From Erigeron canadensis (Eukaryota; Streptophyta; Magnoliopsida; Asterales; Asteraceae), in NCBI RefSeq assembly GCF_010389155.1, contig NC_057762.1, positions 38,562,055 to 38,626,054 on the forward strand: 64,000 nucleotides of DNA. The letters are read 5' to 3'. The position numbers were made by a program, and so were the translations under genes. How positions within the stretch are numbered: position 1 is the stretch's first letter; the number at the start of each line of letters is the position of its first letter. Shown one piece after another: positions 49,025 through 61,591 of this stretch. The notes beneath the pieces were generated by a model. It did not search any database and was not told the DNA's origin. It saw only the letters and a list, made by a program, of their open reading frames with translations.

Positions 49025-52000
49025 ATGATGCCTTTCATAGTCAATATTCTCATTTTCTTTGGTTTCTATTCTTGTTTCATATCAAATAAATATGTAGCTT
49101 CTGTCATCTCAAGTATTGACACCGATAAACAAGCTTTACTCTCCATAAAATCTCAAACAGTCACACAACCCCCTGTGCTCTAGCATCTTGGGACCAAAAC
49201 TCATCTCCATGCAACTGGACTCGAGTGACGTGTGGTGATCGTAGCCGAAGAGTAGTCGGTCTTGACCTCTCCAAACTTCGGATAACTGGTCAAGCTAGCC
49301 CGGATATAGGAAATCTAACCTCTCTGAGATCACTGCAACTCCAAGAAAACCAATTTGAAGAACTTCCTGACACGATAACTAAACTTATTCGTCTTAGAGT
49401 CCTTAATATCAGTTTCAATAACATCCAAGGTAGTATCCCGGCAAACATAAGCCAATGTATTCAGCTCAGGGTTGTTGATTTCATGCAAAACAAACTTTCT
49501 GGTTCGATACCTGAAGACCTTGGTCTTCTAGTGAATCTACAAATTCTCAACTTGGCAAAAAATCGTCTTTCCGGATCAATTCCACCCTCCATTGCAAACC
49601 TTTCTTCACTGACCACTTTGAACCTCAATACAAATACACTTAATGGCACGATCCCTAGTGACTTGTCTCTTCTTCGTAACCTAAAATATCTTGATGTCAC
49701 CATCAATAATCTCACTGGCACAGTTCCACCATCCATTTACAACATGTCTTCACTCGAGACTCTAGCCGTAGGTTTTAACGAGTTGTGGGGTGATGTACCT
49801 TACAACGTTGGGGAAACACTCCCAAATCTTCTAGTGTTCTACTTTTGTCTCAATAGATTCACAGGCACTATTCCGGACTCACTGCACAATCTTACAAACA
49901 TAAGAATCATACGAATGGCAGAAAACGAATTGCATGGGACCGTACCACCGGGATTAGGGAACTTACCTCAGCTAGAAATGTATAATATTGGTTACAATAA
50001 TATTGTTAGTGTTCCGGGTGAGGGTCTTGGTTTCTTAAATTCTTTGGTGAACAGTACAAAACTACGTTTGCCAGCCATTGATGGTAACCATTTTGATGGT
50101 GTCATTCCAGAGTCCATAGGAAGTCTTTCCAAAAAACTCAGAAACTTATACATGGGTTCTAACCGGATATCTGGTAACATCCCTCCTTCAATTGGTCAAC
50201 TAAAAGGCCTTGAGTTACTGAATATAAGCTTCAACTCCATTTCTGGCATAATCCCACCAGAGATAGGTCAATTGGAGAACTTGATTCAGCTTGTTCTCGG
50301 CAAGAATAAGTTATCTTCAAATATCCCGAGTTCATTGGGGAATCTTCAAAAGTTGACTCATATTGATTTGTCAAGCAATGAATTGGTAGGGAGCATGCCC
50401 ATCAGTTTTAGGAATTTCGAAAGGCTTACTTCTATGGACTTGTCCATGAATAAGCTCAATGGGAGTATTACTAGAGAAGTTCTTGATCTTCCAAGTTTAA
50501 CCACTATCCTCAATCTGTCCAGTAACTTGTTAACGGGCTCTCTGCCTCCAGAAATAGAGTTTCTGGAAAGGGTGGTGGCAATTGATCTTTCTAACAACCG
50601 ATTGACAGGAAACATTCCTAAGTCGATCCAAAATTGTAAGAGCTTGGAGAAGCTATTCATCTCCAACAATTTTCTCTCTGGCACAATTCCAGAAAGTTTG
50701 GATGAAGTTAGAGGCCTAGAAACTCTTGACCTCTCTTCCAACCAACTTTCGGGTTCAATACCTCTTGAGCTTCAAAACTTGAGGGCCCTCCAGTTTCTGA
50801 ACCTTTCTTTCAATAACTTGGAAGGAAAAGTTCTTAGTAATGGGGTTTTCTCAAATCTTACTAGGGTTCCTCTTGAAGGAAATCCAAAGCTGTGTTATGA
50901 TGCCAAATGCAGTAGAGATCACCCCCACAAAACTGTGGTCATTTCAGTCGCAGTAGCTGTTTCTTTATCTGCAGCAATACTTGTATCAATCACTTTGTTT
51001 GTTTACTTCCGGAGAAAGAGAGTGATGATCATGGACACTCCTGATTCTTTCAAGGGCCAGCATCACATGGTAACTTATGATCAATTAAGCTCGTCAACTA
51101 TGAGCTTCCATGACGAAAACCTGATAGGACGTGGGAGTTTTGGTTGTGTCTATAAAGGGTGCCTCGGTCTCGAAGGGCCTGCCCAAGAAATCGCCGTGAA
51201 GGTTCTTGACTTGGAAATCACCGGATCATTGCCTAGCTTTTTGGCTGAATGTGCTGTACTGCGCCATCTCAGACACACGAATCTAGTTAAGCTGATTACG
51301 TCCTGCTCCAGTTTGGATCAGAAAAACAAGGATTTTCTTGCACTTGTTTATGAATACATGAAGAATGGAAGTTTGGAGGACTGGATACAAAACCAAATGG
51401 GGTTTCAAAAAAAACTAAATGTGGCAATTGATGTAGCCTGCGGGTTAATTTATTTGCACCATGAATGTGTGGTGGCTCCGGTAGTGCATTGTGATCTCAA
51501 GCCAAGTAACGTTCTGTTGGATGAAGACATGACTGCAAAAATAGCAGACTTTGGGCTTGCAAGTATGTTGGTTGACAAAGACCAATCTTTTAGCTCGGCC
51601 CACGTCCTCAAAGGTTCCATGGGTTACATTCCTCCAGGTGAGTTTATCTCATCTTCTATACATGGCTACTTGAATGAATAAGGACACGCATTTTACATTA
51701 ACTTGTTATATGTACATAAAGTGCAGAGTATGGTATGGGAGCAAAGCCATCAACGAAAGGAGATGTGTACAGTTACGGCATTATGCTGTTGGAGATTGGC
51801 ACCGAGAAGAGCCCGACAGATGAGATGTTTGTAGGTGGTCTAAGCCTCAAGACATGGGTGCAGTCTGCTTTCCCGGATAACTTGGATCAAGTTTTGGATA
51901 TTCATATGCTTGACAAAGATGAACAGCCATGCTTAGATCCTCAACTCTTGAACCAGAAGATACAGCTTGATTGTCTCAAAATGGTCATAGGAGTTGCACT

Positions 52001-52118
52001 TTCTTGCACCAATGATTCTCCTGATAAGAGAATTACAATAGTTGAAGCTCTTCGCAAACTCAAGAATGTTGTAGATATGATTCACAAGCTCAAAGTGAAG
52101 CGTAGAAGAGCCTGGTGA
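49025..52118 (+). pseudogene. LRR receptor-like kinase, subfamily XII (RLK-C), N-terminal frameshift
   Basis: Exons 49025-51637 and 51727-52118 with an 89-bp intron at the same phase-1 site. Relative to the paralogues, the codon GAT in the CCCCCTGATGCTCTAGC context has lost its A (between 49175 and 49176), so the reading frame from ATG 49025/49028 stops at TAG 49181-49183 after 52 codons. From there on the LRR, transmembrane and kinase frame is fully open, with GRGSFG, lysine, HCD and DFG intact, so the break is young or could be a sequencing error. No good ATG starts the downstream frame before about 49485, and such a product would lack the signal peptide. A 15-bp in-frame deletion also removes five signal-peptide codons. 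Its C-terminus is longer (KVKRRRAW). Confidence 0.85.
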
Positions 52119-54228
52119 TTAAGTCATCACTGCCATGCAAAAAATTTATTTTAAAAAAAAAGAAAAGAAAAGAAAAACTCATTGCGTCTTTACTAGAAGT
52201 TTATGGTGATACGAGAATTCAGTAAGAAAAGGTACATAAGATCAACTGATCAAGTCCATAAAACAGAGCTAACATGTATTTTGGTATAATTCTATGTACG
52301 TGTTCATTTCTACTTTAACTATATTTGATACACAAGATTTGGTAAGGATAATTTCATTGTTGGGAGCAGATGTCATCAATCATAATCATATATTACAATA
52401 ACTTATGAGTAGTTGTAGTTTGTAAACCAGAATACTAATAATGTCATATTTTTTCACAGTGGAGACAATTATAAAAAAATAAATAACAAACGCAAGTATG
52501 GATATCACCTCCAAGGCTCCAAATCTGGTATCATATTTTTCTGATAACTTTGTTCCTTCTGACTCCCATTATAAATTTTAATTATACAAGTGCACTATTG
52601 CTCCAGTGATCCAATAAACATATAAGTTGCAATATTGCCCAAAAGACTTGGAGGATAATCAAGCAAACCAGTTCATGCTAACAATGTATTTCTAGTAGTA
52701 AGATGCTCAGGCTATAAGCACTACATACACACGTAAACACACCAAAAATATAGTATCTAAAAAGGAGAAAATAATAATAAAGATATAAACATGGTCTCTT
52801 TTAATTAAGTTCATCATTGACTATTTGAATGACTTATGCTATCTGTTAACCAACTCCACTTAGGTGGGTTGGCCAGGGGTATCTTCTAAATCCACTATGT
52901 GGGTCCCGGAGGTGAGTTTTCCCCAAGGTCTCGGGTTCGAGTCTTGGGTTTCTCATCTCAAGGTATTTTCCATGAGGAGGGGATTGGAGGTCCAGCGAAT
53001 TGTTAGTTAAAATTGCCTCCAGCACGTCTGAATCGAAACTAACTTTAAAAAATAAAAAATTTAAAAAAAAAAAACCTTATGCTATCTGTTGAATGTTGAT
53101 ACTTCTGGATAAGAGCAGTCAATCAGGCCACTAAAATTTCAAAACTGCCTTAACTCCAATCGTTCAATAATGACATGCGAGTAAGATTATTGAGCTTAAC
53201 TTATGTCACATTATTAACAAATCAATGCGTATGTCAACTTTGATATTTTCCTTCTAGCTCGGAGATCTTCACGAATAATCGGATTTATAAGTAACTATTA
53301 TGGTATGTAATTCTTAAATTATTATCTTATTATATGCGTATATAACTTTTTGTTATAATGCTAGTTATCGTTAATCATAAAATTTGCTTATATATCTTTG
53401 GTAAAAATTAGGGGCATTTCTATTTGCTCGGCTGAAATGTTTAAATTCTTAGGGCCGCCACTATTAACCTGAAAAGTGACCAAAAGAATACCCCTAGTTG
53501 GCTACTTGTGTCGTTTACTTATAGATATTGTGTTAGCTTGTTGTAATCGAAGGTTTTCTGGTCGTCTACTGCCTACAGCACCCAAAATGTTTAATTTTAT
53601 GATAGACTCAAAGTTTTTGATAAGTGTATTTATTTTTGTATAAATTTTTATCTATAATTAAAAAAAAAAAGTCGATGTTACATTTGGGTTTTGTGCATTT
53701 GTATTGGTGTTATAGGCGTAAAGGTTGTAAAAGATAATGTGATTGATGTAAGAGAAAAGTAGGGGTTTTTTTTTGATGGAAATGTAAAACCGTATGAAAG
53801 TGTGACTTACCAACTGTATGTAAATTGTAAAATAGTCTCATGGCTTCAAATTCAATCATAAAGACTAACACCATAGCGTACAAGACAACTTTGAAAACGA
53901 GAGTTCAATGAAAGTTTTAGATGTGGGATTTCAAAGTATCACAATTTAAATAAAGTTTTAGTTGAAATTTTTTAAACTATTTTTTTTTCAAAACTAGTTG
54001 TTCATAAACAAAACACTAAAATTTGAGAAAAATAAAGAAATAATCAACGGCGTTGGTATATACAGTATTCTTTTATTTTTTTTTATTTGAGAAATAGGTT
54101 TCCTTGAAATAGGTTTCCTTAGAAACAGGCAATGAATTGAATGAGGTTACAATGATATCATGTCTCATGAAATTTAATTTAATAATTGAATATAATAAAT
54201 GATTATAATTGCATTATTAGCTACTGTA
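52119..54228. other. Intergenic region between RLK-C and RLK-D
   Basis: The first kilobase resembles the 3' flanks of the other RLKs in pieces (GAGCTAACATG, GCAGATGTCAT). From about 53466 it matches the 5' flank of RLK-A. A SINE is inserted at 52848-53075. No gene. Confidence 0.6.
52848..53075 (+). mobile_element. SINE with perfect 15-bp target duplication
   Basis: Flanked by CTTATGCTATCTGTT at 52833-52847 and 53076-53090. Carries a near-consensus Pol III B box, GGTTCGAGTCT (about 52931-52941), an A-box-like GGTTGGCCAGGGG about 60 bp earlier, and an A-rich tail (about 53046-53074). About 228 bp, as expected for a tRNA-derived SINE. The perfect duplication suggests it is fairly recent. Confidence 0.88.
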
Positions 54229-54436
54229 ATTTTTTTTTAACGTTCGTGTCACGGGACAGCTAGCTGTTACATTTATACAGGCAGGCAGTCACTAGCGACG
54301 GGTCCACGAAGTCACGGACCACGGGGGTACAGAAGGCACGACGTTAAATTAGAGATAAAACTTTGTCTGCTCAGACTCGAACTTTGGCCCAAGATCCAAG
54401 CATCATTACAAGACTTCAGAATACCGCTGGAGTTTC
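54229..54436 (-). mobile_element. SINE upstream of RLK-D
   Basis: Flanked by TAGCTACTGTA at 54218-54228 and 54437-54447. The paralogous site upstream of RLK-A (near 31658-31675, ATTATTAGCTGTTATTCAAA) is empty. On the minus strand it has a B-box-like AGTTCGAGTCT and ends in a poly-A tail (T-run at 54231-54238 on plus). About 208 bp. Confidence 0.83.
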
Positions 54437-54644
54437 TAGCTACTGTATTATTCAAATATATATACTATATTATTATTGACTTATGGTTCTTTTGTGTTTA
54501 TACGGAGCAAAAGAGTAATTGCTAAATAAAAGGAAAGCTATATATATTGAAACTGATAAAGGTTACAAGAAACAAGATGTCAATTGAATAGCTTCGCCTG
54601 CTTTTTAAGTGTGTTTGAAATATCTATATCTATATCTATCTATA

Positions 54645-55078
54645 TCTATACTATACTATACTATATCATAAGGGAAATGATTAATCATCCTAACCAAATA
54701 GCCTAATAATCCTCTTAACTATTAAATGACGACATGTAAAAAAATCAGGGAGCAAGATTAGGAAAGAGAATTAATGGATACCACATGTCACCTTCTTAAT
54801 GTTTTAGGAGAATTATTAAGCTATTTGGCTAGGGGGATTTATCATTTTCCATATTATAAAGCAAATTCACTTTGATAACAATTGAACTTAAAATTTCAAT
54901 ATTAATTTAAATTTTCAACAATGTACACATTCTAATGCATAATATATCATACATCATAATTACATTACATCAATAACATCCACTACTCACTGTCACCGCC
55001 ACCACCACCCATCACCGTTGCCGCCATTACATCACCGCCACCGCCTCCATCGTCCGCAACGTGCGGGTACCGTTCTCG
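54645..55078 (+). mobile_element. Helitron-like element in the RLK-D promoter region
   Basis: Start TCTATACTATACTATACTAT at 54645, preceded by a TATCTA microsatellite (54622-54644). End GCAACGTGCGGGTACCGTT then CTCG at 55075-55078. The paralogous RLK-A sequence is uninterrupted (GAAATATGGTTTTAAAACAC), which confirms insertion. A CCACCGCC-rich tract precedes the 3' end, as in its relatives. No coding. Confidence 0.65.
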
Positions 55079-55290
55079 TTGTTTTAATACACGTAAGATG
55101 AAAAAATATGAACCCATTTTTGACACGTTCTTGCTACATAATAAGTCATAAAGGTGACCAAGTCCAATATAAGTTGGTGGGATTTGATTATCTGAAGAAG
55201 ACATGAGTAGAGATGTAACCATCAACCTTACTATAAATGCTCAGCCTAACACCCAACTACAAATAACACAAACCAACGAAAAACAAAATT
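55079..55290 (+). promoter_or_regulatory. Core promoter of RLK-D
   Basis: TATAAAT at 55232-55238, 59 bp before ATG 55291. The conserved GGTGACCAAGTCCAA, GAAGAAGACATGAGTAGAGA and TATA blocks are retained. The Helitron ends about 155 bp upstream of the TATA box. Confidence 0.65.
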
Positions 55291-58200
55291 ATGGCTTTCA
55301 TAGTCGATATGTTCATACTCAGTATTATCATTTTCCTTCTTTTATGTTCTAGTTTCATATCAAACATATATGTAGCTTCAGTCACCTTAAGTATTGACAC
55401 AGATAAACAAAGTTTGCTTTCCATAAAATCTCAAACAATCACACAACCCCCTGATGCTCTAGCATCTTGGAACCAAAACTCGTCCCCATGCAACTGGACT
55501 CGAGTGTTGTGTGGTGATCGTGGCCAAAGAGTAGTCGGTCTTGACCTCTCAAAGCTTCAGATAACCGGTCAAGTTAGACCAGATATAGGCAACCTATCCT
55601 TTCTGACATCACTACAACTCCAAGACAACCAATTTGTAGAACTTCCTGAAACGATCACTAAACTTACTCGTCTTAGAGTCCTTAACATCAGCTCCAATAA
55701 CATCCAAGGCAGTATCCCAGCAAACATAAGCCAGTGTATTCAGCTCAGGGTTGTCGATTTCATGCAAAACAAACTTTCTGGTTCGATACCTGAAGACCTT
55801 GGTCTTCTAGTGAATCTACAAACTCTCAACTTGGCAAAAAATCACCTTTCAGGTTCAATTCCACTCTCCATTGCTAACCTTTCTTCACTGACTACTTTGA
55901 ACCTTGGTACAAATAAACTTAATGGCCCGATTCCTAGTGAATTGTCTCTTCTTCGTAACCTAAAGAATCTTGATCTCACCATCAATAATCTCAGTGGCAC
56001 AATTCCACCATCCATATACAACATGTCTTCCCTCGAGAATATAGCTGTAGCTTCTAACGATTTGTGGGGTGATATACCTTACAATGTTGGAGAAACACTC
56101 CCAAATCTTCTAGTGTTCAACTTTTGCATCAACAAATTCACAGGCACTATTCCCGGCTCACTGCACAACCTTACAAACATAAGAATCATCCGAATGGCAC
56201 ATAACCAATTGCATGGGACCGTACCACCTGGATTAGGGAACTTACCTCAGCTAGAAATGTATAATATTGGATATAACAATATTGTTAGCATTCCGGGTGA
56301 GGGTCTTGGTTTCTTAAATTCTTTGGTAAACAGTACAAAACTAGATTTTCTAGCCATTGATGGTAATCATTTTGATGGTGTCATACCAGAGTCTGTAGGA
56401 AGTCTTTCCAAAAATCTTAGAAACTTATACATGGGTTCTAACAGGATATCCGGTAGCATCCCTCCCTCGATCGGTCAACTGAAAGGCCTGGAGTTATTGA
56501 ATATAAGCTTCAACTCCATTTCTGGAGTAATCCCACCAGAGATAGGCCAATTAGAGGACTTGAACGAGCTTGTTCTCGGCAAGAATAGGTTATCTTCAAA
56601 TATCCCGAGTTCATTGGGTAATCTTCAAAAGTTAACTCAAATTGATTTGTCGAGCAATGAATTGGTAGGGAGTATACCCATTAGTTTTAGGAATTTCGGA
56701 AGGCTTACTTCGATGGACTTGTCCATGAATAAGCTTAATGGGAGTATTGCTAGAGAAGTTCTTGATCTTCCAAGTTTAACCACTATCCTCAATCTGTCCA
56801 GTAACTTATTAGTGGGTTCTCTGCCACGAGAAATAGAGCTTTTGGAAAGAGTGGTGACAATTGATCTTTCTAACAACCGATTGACAGGAAACATTCCAAA
56901 CTCAATCCGAAACTGTAAGAGCTTGGAGAAGCTATTCATCTCCAACAATTCTCTCTCTGGCAACATACCAGAAACTTTGAATGAGTTAAAAGGTTTGGAA
57001 ACTCTTGACCTCTCTTCCAACCAACTTTCGGGTTCAATCCCTCTTGAGCTTCAAAACTTAATGGCCCTCCAATTTCTGAACTTTTCTTTCAATAACTTGG
57101 AAGGAGAAGTACCTAGTAATGGGGTTTTCTCAGATGTTACTAAAGTTCATCTTGAAGGCAACCCAAAGCTATGTTATGATCCTAAATGCAGAAGAGATAG
57201 CCCCAACAAAGTAGTAGTCATTTCAGTCACAGTAGTCATTTCTGTATTGGCAACAATACTTCTGTCAATCGCTTTGTTTTTTTACTTCCGGAGAAAGAAA
57301 GCTATGATCATGGACGCTTCTGATTCCTTCAAGGGCCAGCATCACATGGTAACTTATGATCAACTACGTTCATCAACCATGAACTTCCTAAAGGAAAACC
57401 TGATTGGACGTGGGAGTTTTGGTTTTGTCTATAAAGGGTGGCTTAGTCTCGAAGGGCCTGCCCAAGAAATCGCCGTGAAGGTTCTTGACTTGGAAATCAC
57501 CGGATCATTGCCTAGCTTTTTGGCTGAATGTGCTGCGTTGCGCCATCTGAGGCACAGAAATCTAGTTAAGCTCATGACTTCCTGCTCCAGTTTGGATCAT
57601 AAAAACAGGGATTTTCTCGCACTTGTTTACGAATACATGAAGAATGGAAGCTTGGAGAACTGGATCCAGAACAAAATGGAGTTTCAAGAAAAATTAAATG
57701 TGGCAATTGATGTAGCCTGCGGATTAAGTTATTTGCACCATGAATGTGTGGTGGCCCCGGTGGTGCATTGTGATCTCAAGCCAAGTAACGTTCTGCTAGA
57801 TGAAGACATGACTGCAAAAATAGGAGATTTTGGGCTTGCAAGCATGTTGGTTGACAAAGATCAATCTTTTAGCTCAGCACATGTTCTTAAAGGTTCCATG
57901 GGTTACATTCCTCCAGGTGAGTTCACTAATCTCATCTTCTATATATGGTTGTACTACTTGAATGAACAAGGGCATGCACTTAACATTAACCTACATCTAC
58001 ATTAAATACAGAGTATGGTATGGGAGCAAAACCATCAACTAAGGGAGATGTGTACAGTTACGGCATTATGCTGATGGAGATTTTCACTGGGAAGAGCCCG
58101 ACAGATGAAATGTTTGTAGGTGGTCTAAGCCTCAAGACATGGGTGCAGTCTGCTTTCCCGAGTAACTTGCATCAAGTTTTGGATATTCATATGCTTGACA

Positions 58201-58388
58201 AGGATGAAGAGTCATGTTCAGATCCTCAACTCTTGAACCCAAAGATACAGCTTGATTGTCTCACAGAGGTCATAGGAGTTGCTCTTTCTTGCACCAATGA
58301 TTCCCCTGAAGCAAGAATTACAATACTTGAAGCTCTTCGCAAACTCAAGAATGTACTAGATACGATTCACAAGTTCAGAGAGAAGTGA
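55291..58388 (+). CDS. LRR receptor-like kinase, subfamily XII (RLK-D)
   Basis: Intact, 1000 residues: exon 1 55291-57916, exon 2 58012-58388, 95-bp phase-1 intron. Collinear with RLK-A with no indels in exon 1; long ectodomain stretches (for example LRRs 5-8) are identical at protein level. Signal peptide, CNWTRVLC cap, about 22 LRRs, LCYDPKC pair, transmembrane helix, and non-RD kinase (GRGSFG, Lys730, HCD, DFG) are all present. Differences include FVYKGW after the glycine loop in place of CVYKGC. Membrane-localised immune-type receptor with unknown ligand. The start is the only in-frame ATG near the signal peptide. Confidence 0.95.
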
Positions 58389-60869
58389 TGAAGATCCTGG
58401 TGATTGGTTGCAAAATGGTACTACTGCATGGTTTCTAGTGGCAATATGAGGAACATACCTATAATATGTCAATCTTAGTTATCTATTACAGTCATATAAA
58501 CCTACATCCCTCCCCCTCAACTTACTAGATGCTGCCATACTACCCACACTATTAGTTTTAAAAGTATAAATATATTTTCTGCAGAAGGATTCGATATGCT
58601 TCAATTCTAACTTAACCTTGTTTCATTCTTGACATTGTCTATTGACTTAAGTGCAAGCCATGGGTATTAACTTTCGTAATTCTGACATAAAAAATTGTGT
58701 AATACACACTCACATCATGCATATATTAGCAGAGGTATGCATTTTGTTTAAGGGGCCGATTAATATATACAAAGAGGTTGACTGTTATTAATCAAACAAC
58801 TCTATAAAGTATAAATTTTTTAGGAAAAAGTCAAATACTACTAAAGTGCTTAATTATTACAACTAATGTCAACGATGAGGCTTATACACATGACCACAAA
58901 GTCATGAGGAGTTACTGATACCAACGGGCCAAGAGAAATACGTTTCCATTAAGTTTCAATATAATTAGTAAAGCTAAAGAAAAATTCTGAATTACTACAG
59001 GATTTTGTGGTGGTTGGTGATTCCTTCTCTAAAATATACTAGCTCTGGGTATGGAGAATTGGGGGGAATCCTACTAGCCAGCTCCACCCTTGTGTCTACA
59101 TAAACCACCCGTGCTTTTGGAAGGGATCCATTTCATTGTTGAAGGGGGAATCAACTTCTTCAGTTCTGTCTAGTGGACTGCTCCACTTACATATACTTGG
59201 CAGATGTATTTCTTACATATGCTTACAAAACCTTTTAGCATACAAATGTCGATAAATATGAAAAAAGGCCACTAAGGGCATGTAGATATACTCCAAGTGA
59301 GCAAAAAAGATTCACTAATGTGGGGGTAACATTATTGGTGGGAAGGTGGGGTTCGGGATTCCTCGATTACACTTCAGGCAAGCAGGCAGTCATGTAGTTT
59401 TAGAGCAGGAGTAGGATAGTTTTCCAAACTATAAAAAAAAATTGAGTCATTACTAAAAGTCTAATTCATACGAGAATTCAGTTATAAAAGGAACAACAGA
59501 TTTTATGACGAACTTCTTCTGTTGGTGAAAGTCCATAAAACAGAGCTAACATGAATTTTGGCATATTGCTCAGTGTTCAATTCTGTTTTAACTGTAATTG
59601 ATACACAAGAGACAATAAGAATAGTTTGATAGTTACAATAACTTAAAACTACTTGTAAAGTGGGATACTAATAATGTCATATTGTTTGATATTTAATTAT
59701 CCATGATAATAATAATAATAACTATAATCTGTCAGAAGAACAGCAAGTAGGGATATTGCCTCCATATCTAATATCATCTTTTATATTAACCTTTTCCTCC
59801 CATTCTATAATGTAATCATAGGAGTGCACCATAATTTGGTAAAAGAAAAGCCACTCTTGCTACACTGATCCAACATATGTATAACTCGGCAAGTCTTGCC
59901 CAAAAGACTTGAAAAATACGTCAAGCAGTTTCAAATCCTGCTTTGTAAATGCAGCTCAAATGCTCAAGCCGATTGACAAAGGCAGAAGAACTGTGAAGGA
60001 AAGGACAATATAATAGATGTTCTGCCTAGAACTAGAATCGCTAAACACATAACAAAAATATAAATATAAAAAAAAAAAAAACAGTAAAAAGGAAAGAAAC
60101 ATGGTCACTTACTCACTTTAATTCAGTTAGTTTGGATGCAACAACATGGACATATCAATGCCATACTAAAGGTTTCATCTAGAATTTCATCCGTGACCAT
60201 GACAATGAAAGCATTAACATCTGAAAGAGAAACAAAATAAACATTTGACTATTGGGCTTGGGCTCTTGGCGCTACAGTTATACTTATTGCAAGAATTAAT
60301 GAAAGAAAAATACTTCCCTTGGTCCTTCTACTTAATATAGTAGAATGACTTGTGTTATCTTTTTGATACTTTTGCAGAAGAGCATTCAATCAGGCCACTA
60401 AAATATCAAACCTGCCGTTAACTCCTATCGTTCAATAATGACATGAGAGTAAGACTATTGAGCTAAATTTATGTCACATTATCTATTAACAAATCAATAA
60501 GTAGGCCATCTCTGGTATTATCTAAATTTTAAATGAAGTCGAACCAAGCTACAACAGCTAAGTGATCCAGTATTCTGCACATTATAGATAATAGCTTCCA
60601 AAAAATTTGGGTGTATTACAGGTATTGTTACTAATAATAAAGATTGGAAACATATATATATATATATATGACAATCAAATTAACCAAGAATGGGTTGTTG
60701 GGGCTAACCTGGAGAGATGGCCGGAGACGGTGCAGCTTCACACAAAGTCCAATGACGACGGTCGGAAGCGACAAAAGGAATTTTGATATTTTAGGGGTCT
60801 TTTGATAAGTTTGTAAAGTAAAGATTTTTTTGATTTTTTTTAATAGATGTCCTTGGACATACCTTTGCT
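58389..60869. repeat. 3' flank of RLK-D, duplicated behind RLK-B
   Basis: Collinear with 43459-45720 behind RLK-B, and its first 170 bp also match behind RLK-A. Includes a GCAACAATAATA microsatellite-like patch near 59700-59725 and a TA run at 60653-60670. No gene was recognised. Confidence 0.65.
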
Positions 60870-61172
60870 CAGGGATGAGAAAAAAAAAAAAACCGTGACC
60901 CGGAACCGGCCCGAACCGACCCGCCCATAGGGCTAACGGGCCGGGTCACGGGTCAAGCTTTTGTGACATTTTCGGGTCACGGGTTGCGCGGGTCGGGTCG
61001 GGTCAAGCCAAAAACCAAAAAGAAGTGAAGGAAACCCGTGACTCGCCCGTAACCTGCCCGAACCCGACCTGAACCGTACCTTCACGGGGCGGGTCACGGT
61101 TCCTATTTTTATGCACTTGCGGGTCGCGGGCCGGGCCGGGTTTTCGGGGGTCGGGTCATTTGCACATCCCTA
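60870..61172. mobile_element. Short hAT-type element, GC-rich
   Basis: Starts CAGGGATGAGAAAAA and ends CATCCCTA, with a perfect 8-bp flanking repeat CCTTTGCT (60862-60869 and 61173-61180). Interior is a 300-bp run of GGGTCGGGTC/CCCGACCC-type palindromic motifs on both strands. Noncoding. Confidence 0.85.
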
Positions 61173-61591
61173 CCTTTGCTTGTCTTTACTTATTTGTATT
61201 TGTATAGTTGGAGATAAAATTATAAGATTTGAATATATAAGGATGTGTAAGGATATGATGTGATAGTTCAATTACACCTAAAGACATCCTTAACATTGGA
61301 GACAGCCTAAGGATAATTATTTAAAAATTAGCTAATCTATTTGGATTTTGTTTTTATAAAAAGAAAAAAATTTTTGCTACTTTGTATGATGAGATGATAA
61401 AAATAGTTAAGTTTTTCCCTAATGTAATTTCTTTTTAAAATTAACGGGTTCTGATAATAACATATTTTTCTTAGGTGATAAAACTATAACAATATTTAGT
61501 CAATTATAATTATATAGTTTTAAACAGTTATATACTGCTCAATATAATATGTACTTTCGTTATGATAGGTTAAAATGTATTGTAAATTAAT

